From Paenibacillus catalpae (GTDB taxonomy: Bacteria > Bacillota > Bacilli > Paenibacillales > Paenibacillaceae): a stretch of DNA of 64,000 nt. The stretch is taken from the NCBI RefSeq assembly GCF_900112695.1, contig NZ_FOMT01000001.1:496001-560000 (forward strand). Reading direction: 5' to 3'. The notes beneath the pieces are model-generated. The model was not told where the DNA came from. It did not search any database and saw only the letters and a program-made list of their open reading frames with translations. Both the position numbers and the translations under genes were made by a program. This document shows, piece by piece, positions 16,666 to 25,213 of this stretch (within the stretch, counting starts at the first letter, position 1; every line of letters starts with the position of its first letter).

Positions 16666-16733
16666 CAAAGTGTTGCTTGATTGATTACAGTTATTAAAAA
16701 TATATGATTGATTTAGGAGGAACTGGTTGCGCT

Positions 16734-18371
16734 ATGAATACGGAACAATATGACTTGCCAAGCGCCCAGCCTTTAACAGAGGCTTATATACATCGGAAGG
16801 ACGCGAATCTGGATGTGCTGTACGGCTATCATGCCGGGCAGGAGCAGGATTGGACAACCCGCATGCAGCGGCTGGAAGAGCTTGCCGGCAGCAGGGCGAA
16901 TGCAGCGGAAGTAGCTGAAGTTCTGCGCCAATATAACAGCCCGAATACGACACCTGAGGTAGATGCATCTATCCGCGCCATTGCAGAAGGCGCCCCGGTT
17001 ATTATTGGCGGACAGCAAGCCGGATTGTGGTCAGGAGCGCTGCTTGTGATACATAAAGCGGTCTCTGTTGTCAGCGGCGCCAAATGGGCGACAGAAAAGC
17101 TTGGCCGCAAGGTTGTGCCGGTTTTCTGGATTGCAGGAGAAGATCATGATTGGGATGAGGCCAATCATACGTATGTACTGAATGCGGAACAGGAGCTTCG
17201 CAAGCTGACGCTGCAGCGTCCGGAAGGTCCGCGAACCTCGGTCAGCCGTACTCAGATTGAGGCGGACGGCTGGAACACGCTGCTGGAAGAACTGGAGCAG
17301 ACGCTTCCGCATTCTGACTTCAAGCCTGGTCTGCTTGAGCAGCTGAAGCAAATTACGGAACAGTCCCGTTCGTTATCGGATATGTTTGCGGGAATTTTGG
17401 CCTTTTTGTTCGGCAAGGAAGGTTTAGTGCTGCTGGATGCGGACGATCCTAAGCTTCGCAAGATTGAAGCGCCGATGTTCCGCCGGATGATTGAGCAAAA
17501 CGATGAGCTGGAGCAAGCTTATAAATCGGCTGCGGAGAAAGTGAAATCATTTGGCTATCAGCTGCAAGCGGATGTTGTGGAAGGCAGCGCGAACCTGTTT
17601 GTCTTTAATCAGGCAAACGGGGATGAGAGAACGCTGCTTCACAAGCGTGACGGACAGTTCCAGGACCGGAAAGGAACAGCCTTCTGGTCGAAGGATCAGC
17701 TCCTTCAGCTTACGGAAGAGCAGCCTTCACAGCTTAGCAATAACGTATTGACAAGACCGATTATGCAGGACTATCTGTTCCCTGTACTTGGTACGGTTCT
17801 TGGCCCGGGTGAAATTGCATATTGGGCATTAACCGGCGAAGCTTTCCGTAAGCTGGGAATGGAAATGCCGATAATTGTGCCGCGGATGTCCTTCACGCTG
17901 GTAGAAGGAACGATCGCAAAGCATATGATGAAGTATGAGCTGTCTTTTGAAGACGTGGCCAAACGATTCGAAGCCCGCAAGCAGCAATGGCTGGGCGAAC
18001 AGGATCAGCTGTCCATTGAAGAGAAGTTCCATGAAGTGAAACAGTCGTTCATTACCATGTATGGGCCGCTGCTGGAGCTTGCCGGTTCGGTTCAGCCGGG
18101 ACTTCTGAAGCTCGGGGAAACCAATCGCCAGAAGATCGTTGAACAGATCGAATATTTGGAAGCCAAGACGAAAGATGCGTTTAATAAGCAATATGATGCA
18201 TCTATACGCCAGCTTGACCGCATTGCACTCTCATTATGGCCGAGCGGCAAACCGCAGGAGAGAGTGATCAATATGGCAGGGTATTGGAACCGTTACGGCT
18301 CGGCTTGGCTGGAGAAGCTTCTTGAGCTTCCATTCAGTCCGGTGGGCGGTCATCAGCTCGTTTATTTATGA
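16734..18371 (+). CDS. bshC: Bacillithiol biosynthesis cysteine-adding enzyme BshC
   Basis: A protein of 545 aa starting at ATG 16734; AGGAGG (16715-16720) is 13 nt away, slightly far. BshC adds cysteine to glucosaminyl-malate as the last step of bacillithiol synthesis. Family markers visible are GGQQAGLWSGALLVIHKA, WIAGEDHDWDEANHT (the HxGH-like core of this tRNA-synthetase-like fold) and the GEIAYWALTGEAF segment, with a coiled-coil region near residues 415-500. It lies upstream of the dcw cluster as in B. subtilis, but here four other genes separate it from mraZ. It is 30 nt upstream of ahcY with no terminator, so the two may be co-transcribed. Confidence 0.95.
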   Translation: MNTEQYDLPSAQPLTEAYIHRKDANLDVLYGYHAGQEQDWTTRMQRLEELAGSRANAAEVAEVLRQYNSPNTTPEVDASIRAIAEGAPVIIGGQQAGLWSGALLVIHKAVSVVSGAKWATEKLGRKVVPVFWIAGEDHDWDEANHTYVLNAEQELRKLTLQRPEGPRTSVSRTQIEADGWNTLLEELEQTLPHSDFKPGLLEQLKQITEQSRSLSDMFAGILAFLFGKEGLVLLDADDPKLRKIEAPMFRRMIEQNDELEQAYKSAAEKVKSFGYQLQADVVEGSANLFVFNQANGDERTLLHKRDGQFQDRKGTAFWSKDQLLQLTEEQPSQLSNNVLTRPIMQDYLFPVLGTVLGPGEIAYWALTGEAFRKLGMEMPIIVPRMSFTLVEGTIAKHMMKYELSFEDVAKRFEARKQQWLGEQDQLSIEEKFHEVKQSFITMYGPLLELAGSVQPGLLKLGETNRQKIVEQIEYLEAKTKDAFNKQYDASIRQLDRIALSLWPSGKPQERVINMAGYWNRYGSAWLEKLLELPFSPVGGHQLVYL

Positions 18372-18401
18372 GAGAATTGACGTAGGAGGCTATTAAAAGG
18401 C

Positions 18402-19664
18402 ATGAGTACATTGGAAAACAGCATTATCCGCGATATCGCCCTTGCACCGGAAGGGCATCTAAAGATTGACTGGGCAAGCGCGCATATGCCGGTATTGAAC
18501 CGGATCCGCGAGCAATTCGAGCAGGAGCTGCCTTTTAAAGGGCTGAAAGTGACGATTTCGCTTCACCTGGAAGCGAAGACGGCTTATCTGGCAAAAGTCG
18601 TCAAAGCAGGCGGTGCTGACGTAACGATTACGGGCAGCAATCCGTTATCGACGCAGGACGATATTTGCGCAGCCCTTGTGGAGGATGGCATTACTGTCTT
18701 TGCCAAGTACAACCCGGATCCGAAGGAGTATAAGGAGCTGCTGATCAAGTCGCTTGAAACAAAGCCGGACCTTATCATTGATGACGGCGGCGATCTCGTG
18801 ACGATTCTGCATACAGAGCGTCCTGACCTCCGAGAGAATATTCGCGGCGGCGCGGAGGAAACAACGACAGGTATTATTCGTCTGAAGGCGATGGAGAAGG
18901 AAGGCACATTGAACTTCCCGATGGTTGCCGTTAATGACGCTTACTGCAAATATTTGTTCGATAACCGTTATGGTACCGGCCAATCCGTCTTTGACGGAAT
19001 TAACCGCACGACCAATCTTGTAGTAGCAGGCAAGACCGTTGTAGTAGTCGGTTACGGCTGGTGCGGCAAAGGTGTAGCGATGCGTGCCAAAGGTCTTGGC
19101 GCGAACGTGGTTGTCACCGAAGTGGATGCGATCAAAGCGGTTGAAGCTTATATGGACGGCTTTACTGTACTTCCAATGTCGGAAGCGGCAAAAGTCGGCG
19201 AATTGTTCATCACGGTAACCGGCAATAAAGACTGTATCCGTGCCGAGCATTATGATGTGATGAAGAATGGAGCGATTCTCTCCAATGCCGGTCACTTCGA
19301 TGTGGAGTTCAACAAGCCTGAACTGGCTGCCATGTCTACGGACATCCGTACCGTTCGCCGCAATATTGAAGAATATAAGCTGAAGGACGGCCGCAGCATC
19401 TATGTGCTGGCAGAAGGACGTCTCGTTAACCTGGCTGCAGGTGATGGACATCCTGCTGAAATTATGGATACGACCTTTGCTCTGCAGGCGCTTGGCCTCA
19501 AATATGTAAATGAAGAGTATGCGAACATCGGTAAAAAGGTTGTGAACGTGCCTTACGAGCTGGATGAGCAGGTAGCGCGCTTCAAGCTGGATTCGCTGAA
19601 CATCAGCATCGATAAGCTGACGCCTGAACAGGTGACTTATCTCGACAGCTGGAAGGAAGATTAA
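18402..19664 (+). CDS. ahcY: Adenosylhomocysteinase (S-adenosylhomocysteine hydrolase)
   Basis: A protein of 420 aa starting at ATG 18402 after GTAGGAGG. It splits S-adenosylhomocysteine to homocysteine and adenosine, using bound NAD. The NAD-binding GYGWCG lies at residues 217-222, with HLEAKTAYL and [11 protein letters not shown] in the substrate domain and AGHFDVEF and [15 protein letters not shown] in the C-terminal half. The size fits the short bacterial/archaeal form without the 40-residue insert and C-terminal KPDHYRY tail. Many Bacilli recycle SAH by nucleosidase plus LuxS instead, so this gene and its place beside bshC are noteworthy: homocysteine feeds cysteine supply. Confidence 0.95.
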   Translation: MSTLENSIIRDIALAPEGHLKIDWASAHMPVLNRIREQFEQELPFKGLKVTISLHLEAKTAYLAKVVKAGGADVTITGSNPLSTQDDICAALVEDGITVFAKYNPDPKEYKELLIKSLETKPDLIIDDGGDLVTILHTERPDLRENIRGGAEETTTGIIRLKAMEKEGTLNFPMVAVNDAYCKYLFDNRYGTGQSVFDGINRTTNLVVAGKTVVVVGYGWCGKGVAMRAKGLGANVVVTEVDAIKAVEAYMDGFTVLPMSEAAKVGELFITVTGNKDCIRAEHYDVMKNGAILSNAGHFDVEFNKPELAAMSTDIRTVRRNIEEYKLKDGRSIYVLAEGRLVNLAAGDGHPAEIMDTTFALQALGLKYVNEEYANIGKKVVNVPYELDEQVARFKLDSLNISIDKLTPEQVTYLDSWKED

Positions 19665-19694
19665 AACATATTTTTCATCAACTTTACAGTAAAA

Positions 19695-19724
19695 GGACGC
19701 GCCGGCAGGCGCGTTCTTTTTTTT
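19695..19724 (+). terminator. Terminator after ahcY
   Basis: GGACGCGCC and GGCGCGTTC pair (one G-T) around GGCA and are followed by an eight-base T-run. Confidence 0.88.
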
Positions 19725-19770
19725 GCGGTCATGGGACTTGCGGCAATCACCGTAGAATGAAACAAGGACT

Positions 19771-19998
19771 ATGCTTACGAAGTAGAATGGCTCCGCAATT
19801 CTTAGGCCGATGCTTACGAAGTAGAATGGCTCCGCAATTCTTAGGTGGATGCTTACGAAGTAGAATTGCTCCGCAATTCTTAGGCCGATGCTTACGAAGT
19901 AGAATGGCTCCGCAATTCTTAGGCCGATGCTTACGAAGTAGAATTGCTCCGCAATTCTTAGGTCGATGCTTACGAAGTAGAATTGCTCCGCAATTCTT
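19771..19998 (+). repeat. Six tandem 39-bp core-plus-hairpin leader elements before rocD
   Basis: Units start at 19771, 19810, 19849, 19888, 19927 and 19966, an exact 39-nt period. Each reads ATGCTTACGAAGTAG followed by AGAATKG-CTCCG-CAATTCT, a 7-bp hairpin sharing the G. Units 3, 5 and 6 have a perfect stem (AGAATTG); units 1, 2 and 4 carry AGAATGG with one mismatch. Units are joined by TTAGG plus three bases. The last unit runs into TTTAAGGAGGG, the rocD ribosome site. Each core reads Met-Leu-Thr-Lys-stop. Because 39 is divisible by three, another frame stays open through the whole array into rocD and would give a false repeat-containing N-terminus. Confidence 0.92.
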
Positions 19999-20014
19999 TA
20001 AGGAGGGATCGCAT

Positions 20015-21208
20015 ATGAGAAGCTCCGTTGACACGATACAACTTATGGATCGTTTCGGTGCACGTAACTATAGTCCGCTTCCTGTTGTAATTGCGCATGC
20101 AGAAGGAGTATGGGTGGAAGACCCGGAAGGCCGGAGGTATATGGATATGCTTAGTGCCTATTCCGCTCTGAACCATGGTCACAGGCATCCCGCGATAATC
20201 CGTGCACTAAAGGAGCAGGCGGATAAAGTGACGCTTACTTCAAGGGCCTTCCACAGCGAGCAGCTTGGTCAGCTGTACAAGAAGCTTGCGGAATTTACGG
20301 GCAAGTCCAAGATTCTGGCAATGAATACAGGGGCAGAAGCGGTTGAAACGGCATTAAAGGCAGCGCGCCGCTGGGCGTACCGGATTAAGGGGGTAACTCC
20401 CGGGCAGGCAGAGATCATCGTTTGTGAAGGGAATTTCCACGGCCGGACCATAACGATTACCTCCTTTTCCTCGGAAGCACTGTACCGCGCGGGCTTTGGT
20501 CCTTTTACGCCTGGATTCAAAATCATTCCGTACGGCGATGTTGAAGCACTTGCAAATGCCATAACGCCAAATACGGCAGCTTTCCTTGTTGAACCGATTC
20601 AAGGTGAAGCAGGTGTTGTTCTTCCGCCTGACGGTTATTTGAAGCAGGCGTTTGAACTATGCAGGCAGCAGAATGTTTTGTTTATGGCCGATGAGATACA
20701 GACGGGCTTTGGACGGACGGGCAAAAGGTTTGCCTGCGACTGGGAAAATGTTGTGCCGGATGTCTACATTCTTGGCAAGGCGCTAGGGGGAGGCGTCCTG
20801 CCGATTTCGGCTGTTGCAGCAGGGGATGATGTGCTTGGGTTATTCGAGCCCGGCTCGCATGGCTCAACTTTTGGCGGCAATCCGCTGGCTTGTGCAGTTG
20901 CATTAGCTGCGCTCAAGGTGATGGAGGAAGAAAAGCTGGCTGAGCGGTCGGAACAGCTAGGCCGCTACTTTAAGCAATGTCTGGAGTCAATTCGACATGA
21001 AGATATTATCGAGGTCAGAGGAAAAGGTTTGTTTATCGGAATGCAGCTGTCTGTTCAGGCGCGGGCTTATTGTGAAGCCCTGTTCCAGATCGGTCTGCTG
21101 TGCAAGGAAACTCATGAGACGGCGATCCGCTTCGCTCCGCCGTTAATTATATCGAAGGAGGAGCTCGACTGGGCGCTGGAGCGGATTAAGGAAGTGTTTC
21201 AAATATGA
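20015..21208 (+). CDS. rocD: Ornithine aminotransferase
   Basis: A protein of 397 aa starting at ATG 20015 after AAGGAGGG; this start aligns with the known N-terminus (about 400 aa). A longer in-frame start at 19757 would translate the hairpin repeats and is rejected. The enzyme is a PLP-dependent class III aminotransferase converting ornithine to glutamate semialdehyde. The PLP Lys is K255 in [35 protein letters not shown], and [12 protein letters not shown] are class markers. It overlaps rocF by 4 nt (ATGA), so the two are translationally coupled and form an arginine-degradation pair. A clear promoter is not seen between the ahcY terminator and the repeats. Confidence 0.95.
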   Translation: MRSSVDTIQLMDRFGARNYSPLPVVIAHAEGVWVEDPEGRRYMDMLSAYSALNHGHRHPAIIRALKEQADKVTLTSRAFHSEQLGQLYKKLAEFTGKSKILAMNTGAEAVETALKAARRWAYRIKGVTPGQAEIIVCEGNFHGRTITITSFSSEALYRAGFGPFTPGFKIIPYGDVEALANAITPNTAAFLVEPIQGEAGVVLPPDGYLKQAFELCRQQNVLFMADEIQTGFGRTGKRFACDWENVVPDVYILGKALGGGVLPISAVAAGDDVLGLFEPGSHGSTFGGNPLACAVALAALKVMEEEKLAERSEQLGRYFKQCLESIRHEDIIEVRGKGLFIGMQLSVQARAYCEALFQIGLLCKETHETAIRFAPPLIISKEELDWALERIKEVFQI

Positions 21209-22092
21209 CAAAGCTTTCAATATTATCCGTTCCATTTGGCCTTGGTGCCGGACATCCCGGCAGCGAGCAAGCTCCCGGTCATTTGTTCCAGCTGGGCCTT
21301 CTTCAGAGTTTGCAGCAGCACGGCTGCAAAGTTGATGAGCTTAAGCTGATTGGAAGCTCCGGCATTCCTTCTCCTGCTATCCAGGTACCGATGAAGCATT
21401 CATCTGAAGTGATCAAGACGGGAATAGCGCTTGCTGGAGCGGTAAAAGCTGCAGTATCGGCCGGCAATTTCCCTTTTATATTAGGCGGTGATCACAGTCT
21501 GGCGATGGGAACATTAGCCGGCCTGACCGCGCAATATCGACGGCTAGGCGTCATTTGGATCGATGCGCATGCCGATATGAATACGGAATTAACTAGCCCT
21601 TCCGGCAATATGCACGGTATTCCGCTTGCGGTTGCCCAAGGAAGGGCACAGCTGTCTTTGTCGCATTTATGGCCTGGAGCGGGTACGGTTGCCCCCGGCA
21701 ATATTGTCCTAATTGGAGCCCGTGATCTGGATTCCGCGGAAGAAGCGCTAATCCGGTCGGAAGGGATAACCTGCTTCGGAATGGCTGATATCAGACGTAT
21801 GGGCATGGATGGAGTAGTAGCAGAAGCGCTTCGGATTGCGGGAGCTGCGGCAGACGGTATTCATCTCAGCTTTGATATTGACAGCATAGATCCTTCTGAA
21901 GCACCTGGCACGGGGACGCCCGTGCAGCATGGCTTAACTTCGGACGAAGCGAGGCAAGCACTCTTGCTGCTTGGCCGTTCTGACCAAATAACCTCCGCCG
22001 AGTTCGTGGAAGTGAATCCGCTGCTTGACCGTGCCGACCAGACAGCTATACTGGCGCTGGAGCTGATTGAATTATTCCTGAAGAGTCTGTAG
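21205..22092 (+). CDS. rocF: Arginase
   Basis: A protein of 295 aa, starting in the overlap with rocD. It hydrolyses arginine to ornithine and urea. The binuclear manganese ligands are all present: GGDHS at 94-98, DAHAD at 120-124 and SFDIDSIDP at 222-230; NMHGIPLA is also conserved. Its product ornithine is the substrate of the preceding gene, so rocD-rocF is a complete short arginine-to-glutamate-semialdehyde route. No arginine-responsive operator (RocR or AhrC box) is recognised, nor is a sigma-54 promoter such as controls the B. subtilis roc operons. Confidence 0.94.
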   Translation: MTKLSILSVPFGLGAGHPGSEQAPGHLFQLGLLQSLQQHGCKVDELKLIGSSGIPSPAIQVPMKHSSEVIKTGIALAGAVKAAVSAGNFPFILGGDHSLAMGTLAGLTAQYRRLGVIWIDAHADMNTELTSPSGNMHGIPLAVAQGRAQLSLSHLWPGAGTVAPGNIVLIGARDLDSAEEALIRSEGITCFGMADIRRMGMDGVVAEALRIAGAAADGIHLSFDIDSIDPSEAPGTGTPVQHGLTSDEARQALLLLGRSDQITSAEFVEVNPLLDRADQTAILALELIELFLKSL

Positions 22093-22176
22093 CGTTTACA
22101 GTATTTTACTCCCTCGTGCAACCTTTCTAATTCATAAGCGTCTAGGACGATGAATGATATAAAAGGGGGAGTAAAG

Positions 22177-23208
22177 ATGCGTAAAAAGAGAAAATGGTAT
22201 GCCTTCTTACTCATGATTGTGGCGGTTGCACTTATTATTGGGGGATGTTCAGCAGCTGACGGGGATACGAATTCAAAGGCAAACAGCGGCGGGAATGCCG
22301 CTGCTGCAGCGGATTCATTTGAGCAGCAAGAATCCGGACAGACAGCAAGTTCAGCCGAAGCGCCGGCTGCTGCTGGCGGAGACAGTGACGGCGGGTCAAT
22401 CGGTGAGATAGCGGCGGAAGGCACCGGAACCGGCTTGAATCAGAAACTTATCTATAAAGCGAATTTATCGATAGAGGCTGTGGATTACGATAAGGCGGCT
22501 ACATCGCTTCGCAACGCGATTCATCAGTCGGGCGGATATATATTGCAATTTCAGGATGGTCAGTACAACGGGGAGAAAAGCTCCACTTATACGATTAAAG
22601 TGCCAGCAGCCGGTTTTATGGATTTTATAGACCGGTTAAACGACGGTATCGAGCATAAGCAATTTGAGCGGCAGATCAGCGGGACGGATGTAACCGAGGA
22701 GTATGTCGATCTTCAGTCGAGACTGAAGGCTCAGCAGGTAGTAGAGGAAAGGCTGCTGGCATTTATGGATAAGGCGACAAAGGCAGATGACCTCGTGAAG
22801 TTCTCGGAGCAGCTGGCGACGGTGCAAGAAAATATCGAACGGCTGAAAGGCCGGATCCGGTATCTGGATAACAATGTCTCCTACTCAACAATTGAGCTCA
22901 GGCTATATCAACCAGATGCGAAGTCGGATGCAAAATCCGTAGAAGACGGACTTGGCAATGAAATGTCCTCTGCCTTAAATGACAGTGTTGATGCCATGAT
23001 CTCTGTACTGAAGGGATTATTGATCTTTATTGCCGGTGCGCTGCCGATTTTACTGCTGGCTCTCGTTATCGGACTTCCGATTTACTGGCTGCGCGGCCGT
23101 AACCGCAACCGTGAAAAAAATAACTTCCATACACCTCCAAGGACATCAATAACCCCTCCCGTTCAAGAAGATAACAAGGAAGATGATCAGAATCAGCCAA
23201 ACGGTTAA
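22177..23208 (+). CDS. DUF4349 domain lipoprotein
   Basis: A protein of 343 aa starting at ATG 22177 after AAAGGGGGA. The lipoprotein signal ends at IIGGC (Cys 24). It is followed by a low-complexity Ala/Ser/Gly linker (about 25-85), the DUF4349 domain (about 90-265, with YKANLSIEAVDYDKA and a coiled coil in VKFSEQLATVQENIERL) and a C-terminal membrane helix (about 275-300) before a polar tail. Domain order and length are typical of the family. It is probably anchored in the membrane at both ends. Function unknown. It lies between rocF and mraZ and has its own terminator. Confidence 0.88.
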   Translation: MRKKRKWYAFLLMIVAVALIIGGCSAADGDTNSKANSGGNAAAAADSFEQQESGQTASSAEAPAAAGGDSDGGSIGEIAAEGTGTGLNQKLIYKANLSIEAVDYDKAATSLRNAIHQSGGYILQFQDGQYNGEKSSTYTIKVPAAGFMDFIDRLNDGIEHKQFERQISGTDVTEEYVDLQSRLKAQQVVEERLLAFMDKATKADDLVKFSEQLATVQENIERLKGRIRYLDNNVSYSTIELRLYQPDAKSDAKSVEDGLGNEMSSALNDSVDAMISVLKGLLIFIAGALPILLLALVIGLPIYWLRGRNRNREKNNFHTPPRTSITPPVQEDNKEDDQNQPNG

Positions 23209-23226
23209 TCATATGAATTATTTTTC

Positions 23227-23260
23227 AAAAATCCTGCTCATGGAGCAGGATTTTTATTTT
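23227..23260 (+). terminator. Terminator before mraZ
   Basis: AAAATCCTGCTC and GAGCAGGATTTT pair around ATG, followed by TATTTT. It separates the DUF4349 gene from the dcw cluster. Confidence 0.87.
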
Positions 23261-23284
23261 AGGTGGCGAACTACTGTATCTTAG

Positions 23285-23319
23285 TGGGGAAATGTGGTGC
23301 GAAGTGGAGGATATGGGGG
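23285..23319 (+). promoter_or_regulatory. Candidate MraZ operator: TGG direct repeats at 10-bp spacing
   Basis: TGG occurs at 23285, 23295, 23305 and 23314, the first and last followed by further G residues, directly upstream of mraZ. Known MraZ boxes are TGGGN repeats separated by 5 nt, which gives the same 10-bp period. MraZ represses its own dcw operon in E. coli and mycoplasmas. A possible -10 (TATCTT, 23277-23282) lies just before the repeats, so binding would block transcription start. Confidence 0.6.
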
Positions 23320-23338
23320 AAGGGGTGGGGCGCATCTC

Positions 23339-23776
23339 ATGTTTATGGGTGAATATCAACATACCATTGACGAGAAAGGCCGCATTATCATTCCTTCGAA
23401 GTTCCGGGAATCGCTTGGTACCAGCTTTATCGCAACCCGCGGACTGGATAACTGCTTGTTTGTTTACCCGATGAGCGAGTGGGGTGTGCTTGAGCAGAAG
23501 CTGAAGTCGCTGCCTCTTATGAAGTCGGATGCCCGCGCGTTTACCCGGTTTTTCTTTTCCGGAGCAACAGAATGCGAGTTGGACAAACAGGGAAGGGTAA
23601 ACATACCAGCCCATCTTCGTGAATATGCCAAGCTGGACAAGGATTGCATGGTGCTTGGGGTCTCCAGCCGCGTTGAGATTTGGAGCAAGTCAACGTGGGA
23701 GGGTTATTACGAGCAATCCGAACAGGCGTTCAACGAAATCGCGGAGAAATTGGTTGATTTCGACTTCAACTTCTAG
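23339..23776 (+). CDS. mraZ: Transcriptional regulator MraZ
   Basis: A protein of 145 aa. ATG 23339 matches the conserved [17 protein letters not shown]-terminus; an upstream in-frame codon at 23294 lies in the operator. Two SpoVT/AbrB-type repeats are visible (residues about 5-50 and 75-125, each with DxxGRxx[11 protein letters not shown] and DKQGRVNIP). MraZ oligomerises and binds direct repeats in its own promoter. It is the first gene of the dcw cluster, 30 nt before rsmH. Confidence 0.97.
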   Translation: MFMGEYQHTIDEKGRIIIPSKFRESLGTSFIATRGLDNCLFVYPMSEWGVLEQKLKSLPLMKSDARAFTRFFFSGATECELDKQGRVNIPAHLREYAKLDKDCMVLGVSSRVEIWSKSTWEGYYEQSEQAFNEIAEKLVDFDFNF

Positions 23777-23806
23777 AGTAAACAACAAGAATGGGAGGAT
23801 GTTAGC

Positions 23807-24757
23807 GTGTTTCAGCATATTACAGTGCTATTGGAAGAGGCGGTTGACGGACTGGCAATCAAGCCAAACGGCATATACGTCGACTGTACGCTTGGCGGCG
23901 CAGGCCATAGTGAACGAATTGTGTCCCAGCTAAGCGATGGAGGGCGTTTGATCGCATTTGACCAGGATAATGCAGCGCTGGATAACGCACGCGTAAGGCT
24001 TGCTCCCTATATGGATAGAGTAACGCTAGTCAAAAGCAATTTTCGCTATTTGGAAGAAATGCTGCTAACGTGTGATGTTCCAATCGTCGACGGTGTTCCG
24101 CAGGTAGACGGCATTCTGTTTGACCTCGGTGTCTCCAGCCCGCAGCTGGATGAGGCGGAACGCGGCTTCAGTTACAATCATGATGCCCCGCTGGACATGA
24201 GGATGGATCAGGGTGGTGCCTTAACCGCTTATGATATCGTCAACAGCTGGGAAGAGCGGGAGATTTCTCGAATTCTGCATGTGTACGGTGAGGAGAAGTT
24301 CGCAAGATCGATTGCACGCAAGATTGTCCAGGCCCGTGAGAATGCGCCGGTGGAAACAACCGGTGAGCTTGCCGAGCTGGTCAAATCCGGTATTCCGGCT
24401 GCAGCAAGACGGACAGGCGGCCATCCGGCCAAACGCTCGTTCCAGGCTCTCCGAATCGCCGTGAATGACGAGCTTCGGGCTGAGGAGGATGCATTAGAGC
24501 AAGCGGTAAAATGCATTCGTCCAGGCGGCAGAGTTTCCGTAATTACGTTCCATTCCTTAGAGGATCGCATCTGCAAGCAATTATTTGCGAGTTATGTTGA
24601 AAAATGCACTTGTCCGCCGGATTTCCCGAAATGCGTATGCGGCGGCACAGGAAAGCTTCGGTTAGTGAACCGCAAGCCGATTGTTCCGACAGAGCAGGAG
24701 CTCGAAGTTAACCCTCGCTCTCGTTCGGCCAAGCTGCGAGTCGCAGAAAAATTGTAA
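23807..24757 (+). CDS. rsmH: 16S rRNA m4C1402 methyltransferase RsmH (MraW)
   Basis: A protein of 316 aa starting at GTG 23807 after GGGAGG. Family motifs are [11 protein letters not shown] (SAM loop), [21 protein letters not shown] and the [14 protein letters not shown] segment. It methylates N4 of C1402 in the ribosomal P site. A CxC...CxCxG cluster near the C-terminus (residues about 265-282) is typical of the Gram-positive forms. The following intergenic DNA contains one copy of the conserved core/hairpin element, then ftsL. Confidence 0.97.
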   Translation: MFQHITVLLEEAVDGLAIKPNGIYVDCTLGGAGHSERIVSQLSDGGRLIAFDQDNAALDNARVRLAPYMDRVTLVKSNFRYLEEMLLTCDVPIVDGVPQVDGILFDLGVSSPQLDEAERGFSYNHDAPLDMRMDQGGALTAYDIVNSWEEREISRILHVYGEEKFARSIARKIVQARENAPVETTGELAELVKSGIPAAARRTGGHPAKRSFQALRIAVNDELRAEEDALEQAVKCIRPGGRVSVITFHSLEDRICKQLFASYVEKCTCPPDFPKCVCGGTGKLRLVNRKPIVPTEQELEVNPRSRSAKLRVAEKL

Positions 24758-24766
24758 GTTAAGAAG

Positions 24767-24800
24767 ATGCTTATGAAGCAAGAATTGCTTCAAAATTCTT
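24767..24800 (+). repeat. Single core-plus-hairpin leader element before ftsL
   Basis: The core is ATGCTTATGAAGCAAG, differing from the consensus at two places. It is followed by alternative hairpins: GAAGCAA-GAA-TTGCTTC, or AAGAATT-GCTTCAA-AATTCTT. The hairpin runs directly into TTTAAGGGGG, the ribosome site of ftsL. Here the core frame has no stop and is in frame with ftsL, so initiation at 24767 would add 17 residues to FtsL. Confidence 0.75.
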
Positions 24801-24817
24801 TTAAGGGGGTTCTTTCA

Positions 24818-25204
24818 TTGGCTTATATTAACGGCAATTTGGCGATGCAGCCAAAGCGTAAGCCGGATCAGCGGCCAACCGTCCGCGAGACGAAACGAAT
24901 TGTTGTAAAGCGCAAGTCCATACCCGTTCAAGAAAAGCTGCTTTATATGTTTACCGTCGTATTTTGCGTAATCGTGCTTGGCGTCATTGTGAACCAGTAC
25001 GCCAAAAACTACGATTTACGCGTGCAAATCAAGCAGATGAACAATCAAGCTACAGCTATGAGCATTGATATGAAAGAGTTGCAGAAGCAAGTCGAGATGC
25101 TGAGTGATCCGGAGCGGATCCGTAGAATGGCTGAGACACAAGGCATGGCTAGCACGGAACAGCCAGACATCATGGTCAATACACAATCCGCTAAGACGGA
25201 ATAG
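24818..25204 (+). CDS. ftsL: Cell division protein FtsL
   Basis: A protein of 128 aa. The chosen start is TTG 24818, 8 nt after AAGGGGG; the longer frame from ATG 24767 reads through the hairpin element and has no ribosome site. A basic cytosolic part (residues 1-45) precedes one membrane helix (about 46-65) and an extracellular leucine-zipper-like coiled coil (about 68-105), the standard FtsL plan. It pairs with DivIB/DivIC and PBP2B in the divisome. The position between rsmH and pbpB confirms the call despite low sequence conservation. Confidence 0.9.
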   Translation: MAYINGNLAMQPKRKPDQRPTVRETKRIVVKRKSIPVQEKLLYMFTVVFCVIVLGVIVNQYAKNYDLRVQIKQMNNQATAMSIDMKELQKQVEMLSDPERIRRMAETQGMASTEQPDIMVNTQSAKTE

Positions 25205-25213
25205 GTGACGCAT

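Noticed and set aside
19771..19998. CRISPR or protein repeat domain
   Set aside because: The 39-bp period has no spacer variation and each core contains an in-frame stop in its own frame.
19757..20014. N-terminal extension of rocD with 13-residue repeats
   Set aside because: It translates the hairpin array; no ribosome site precedes 19757, while AAGGAGGG precedes ATG 20015, which gives the normal protein length.
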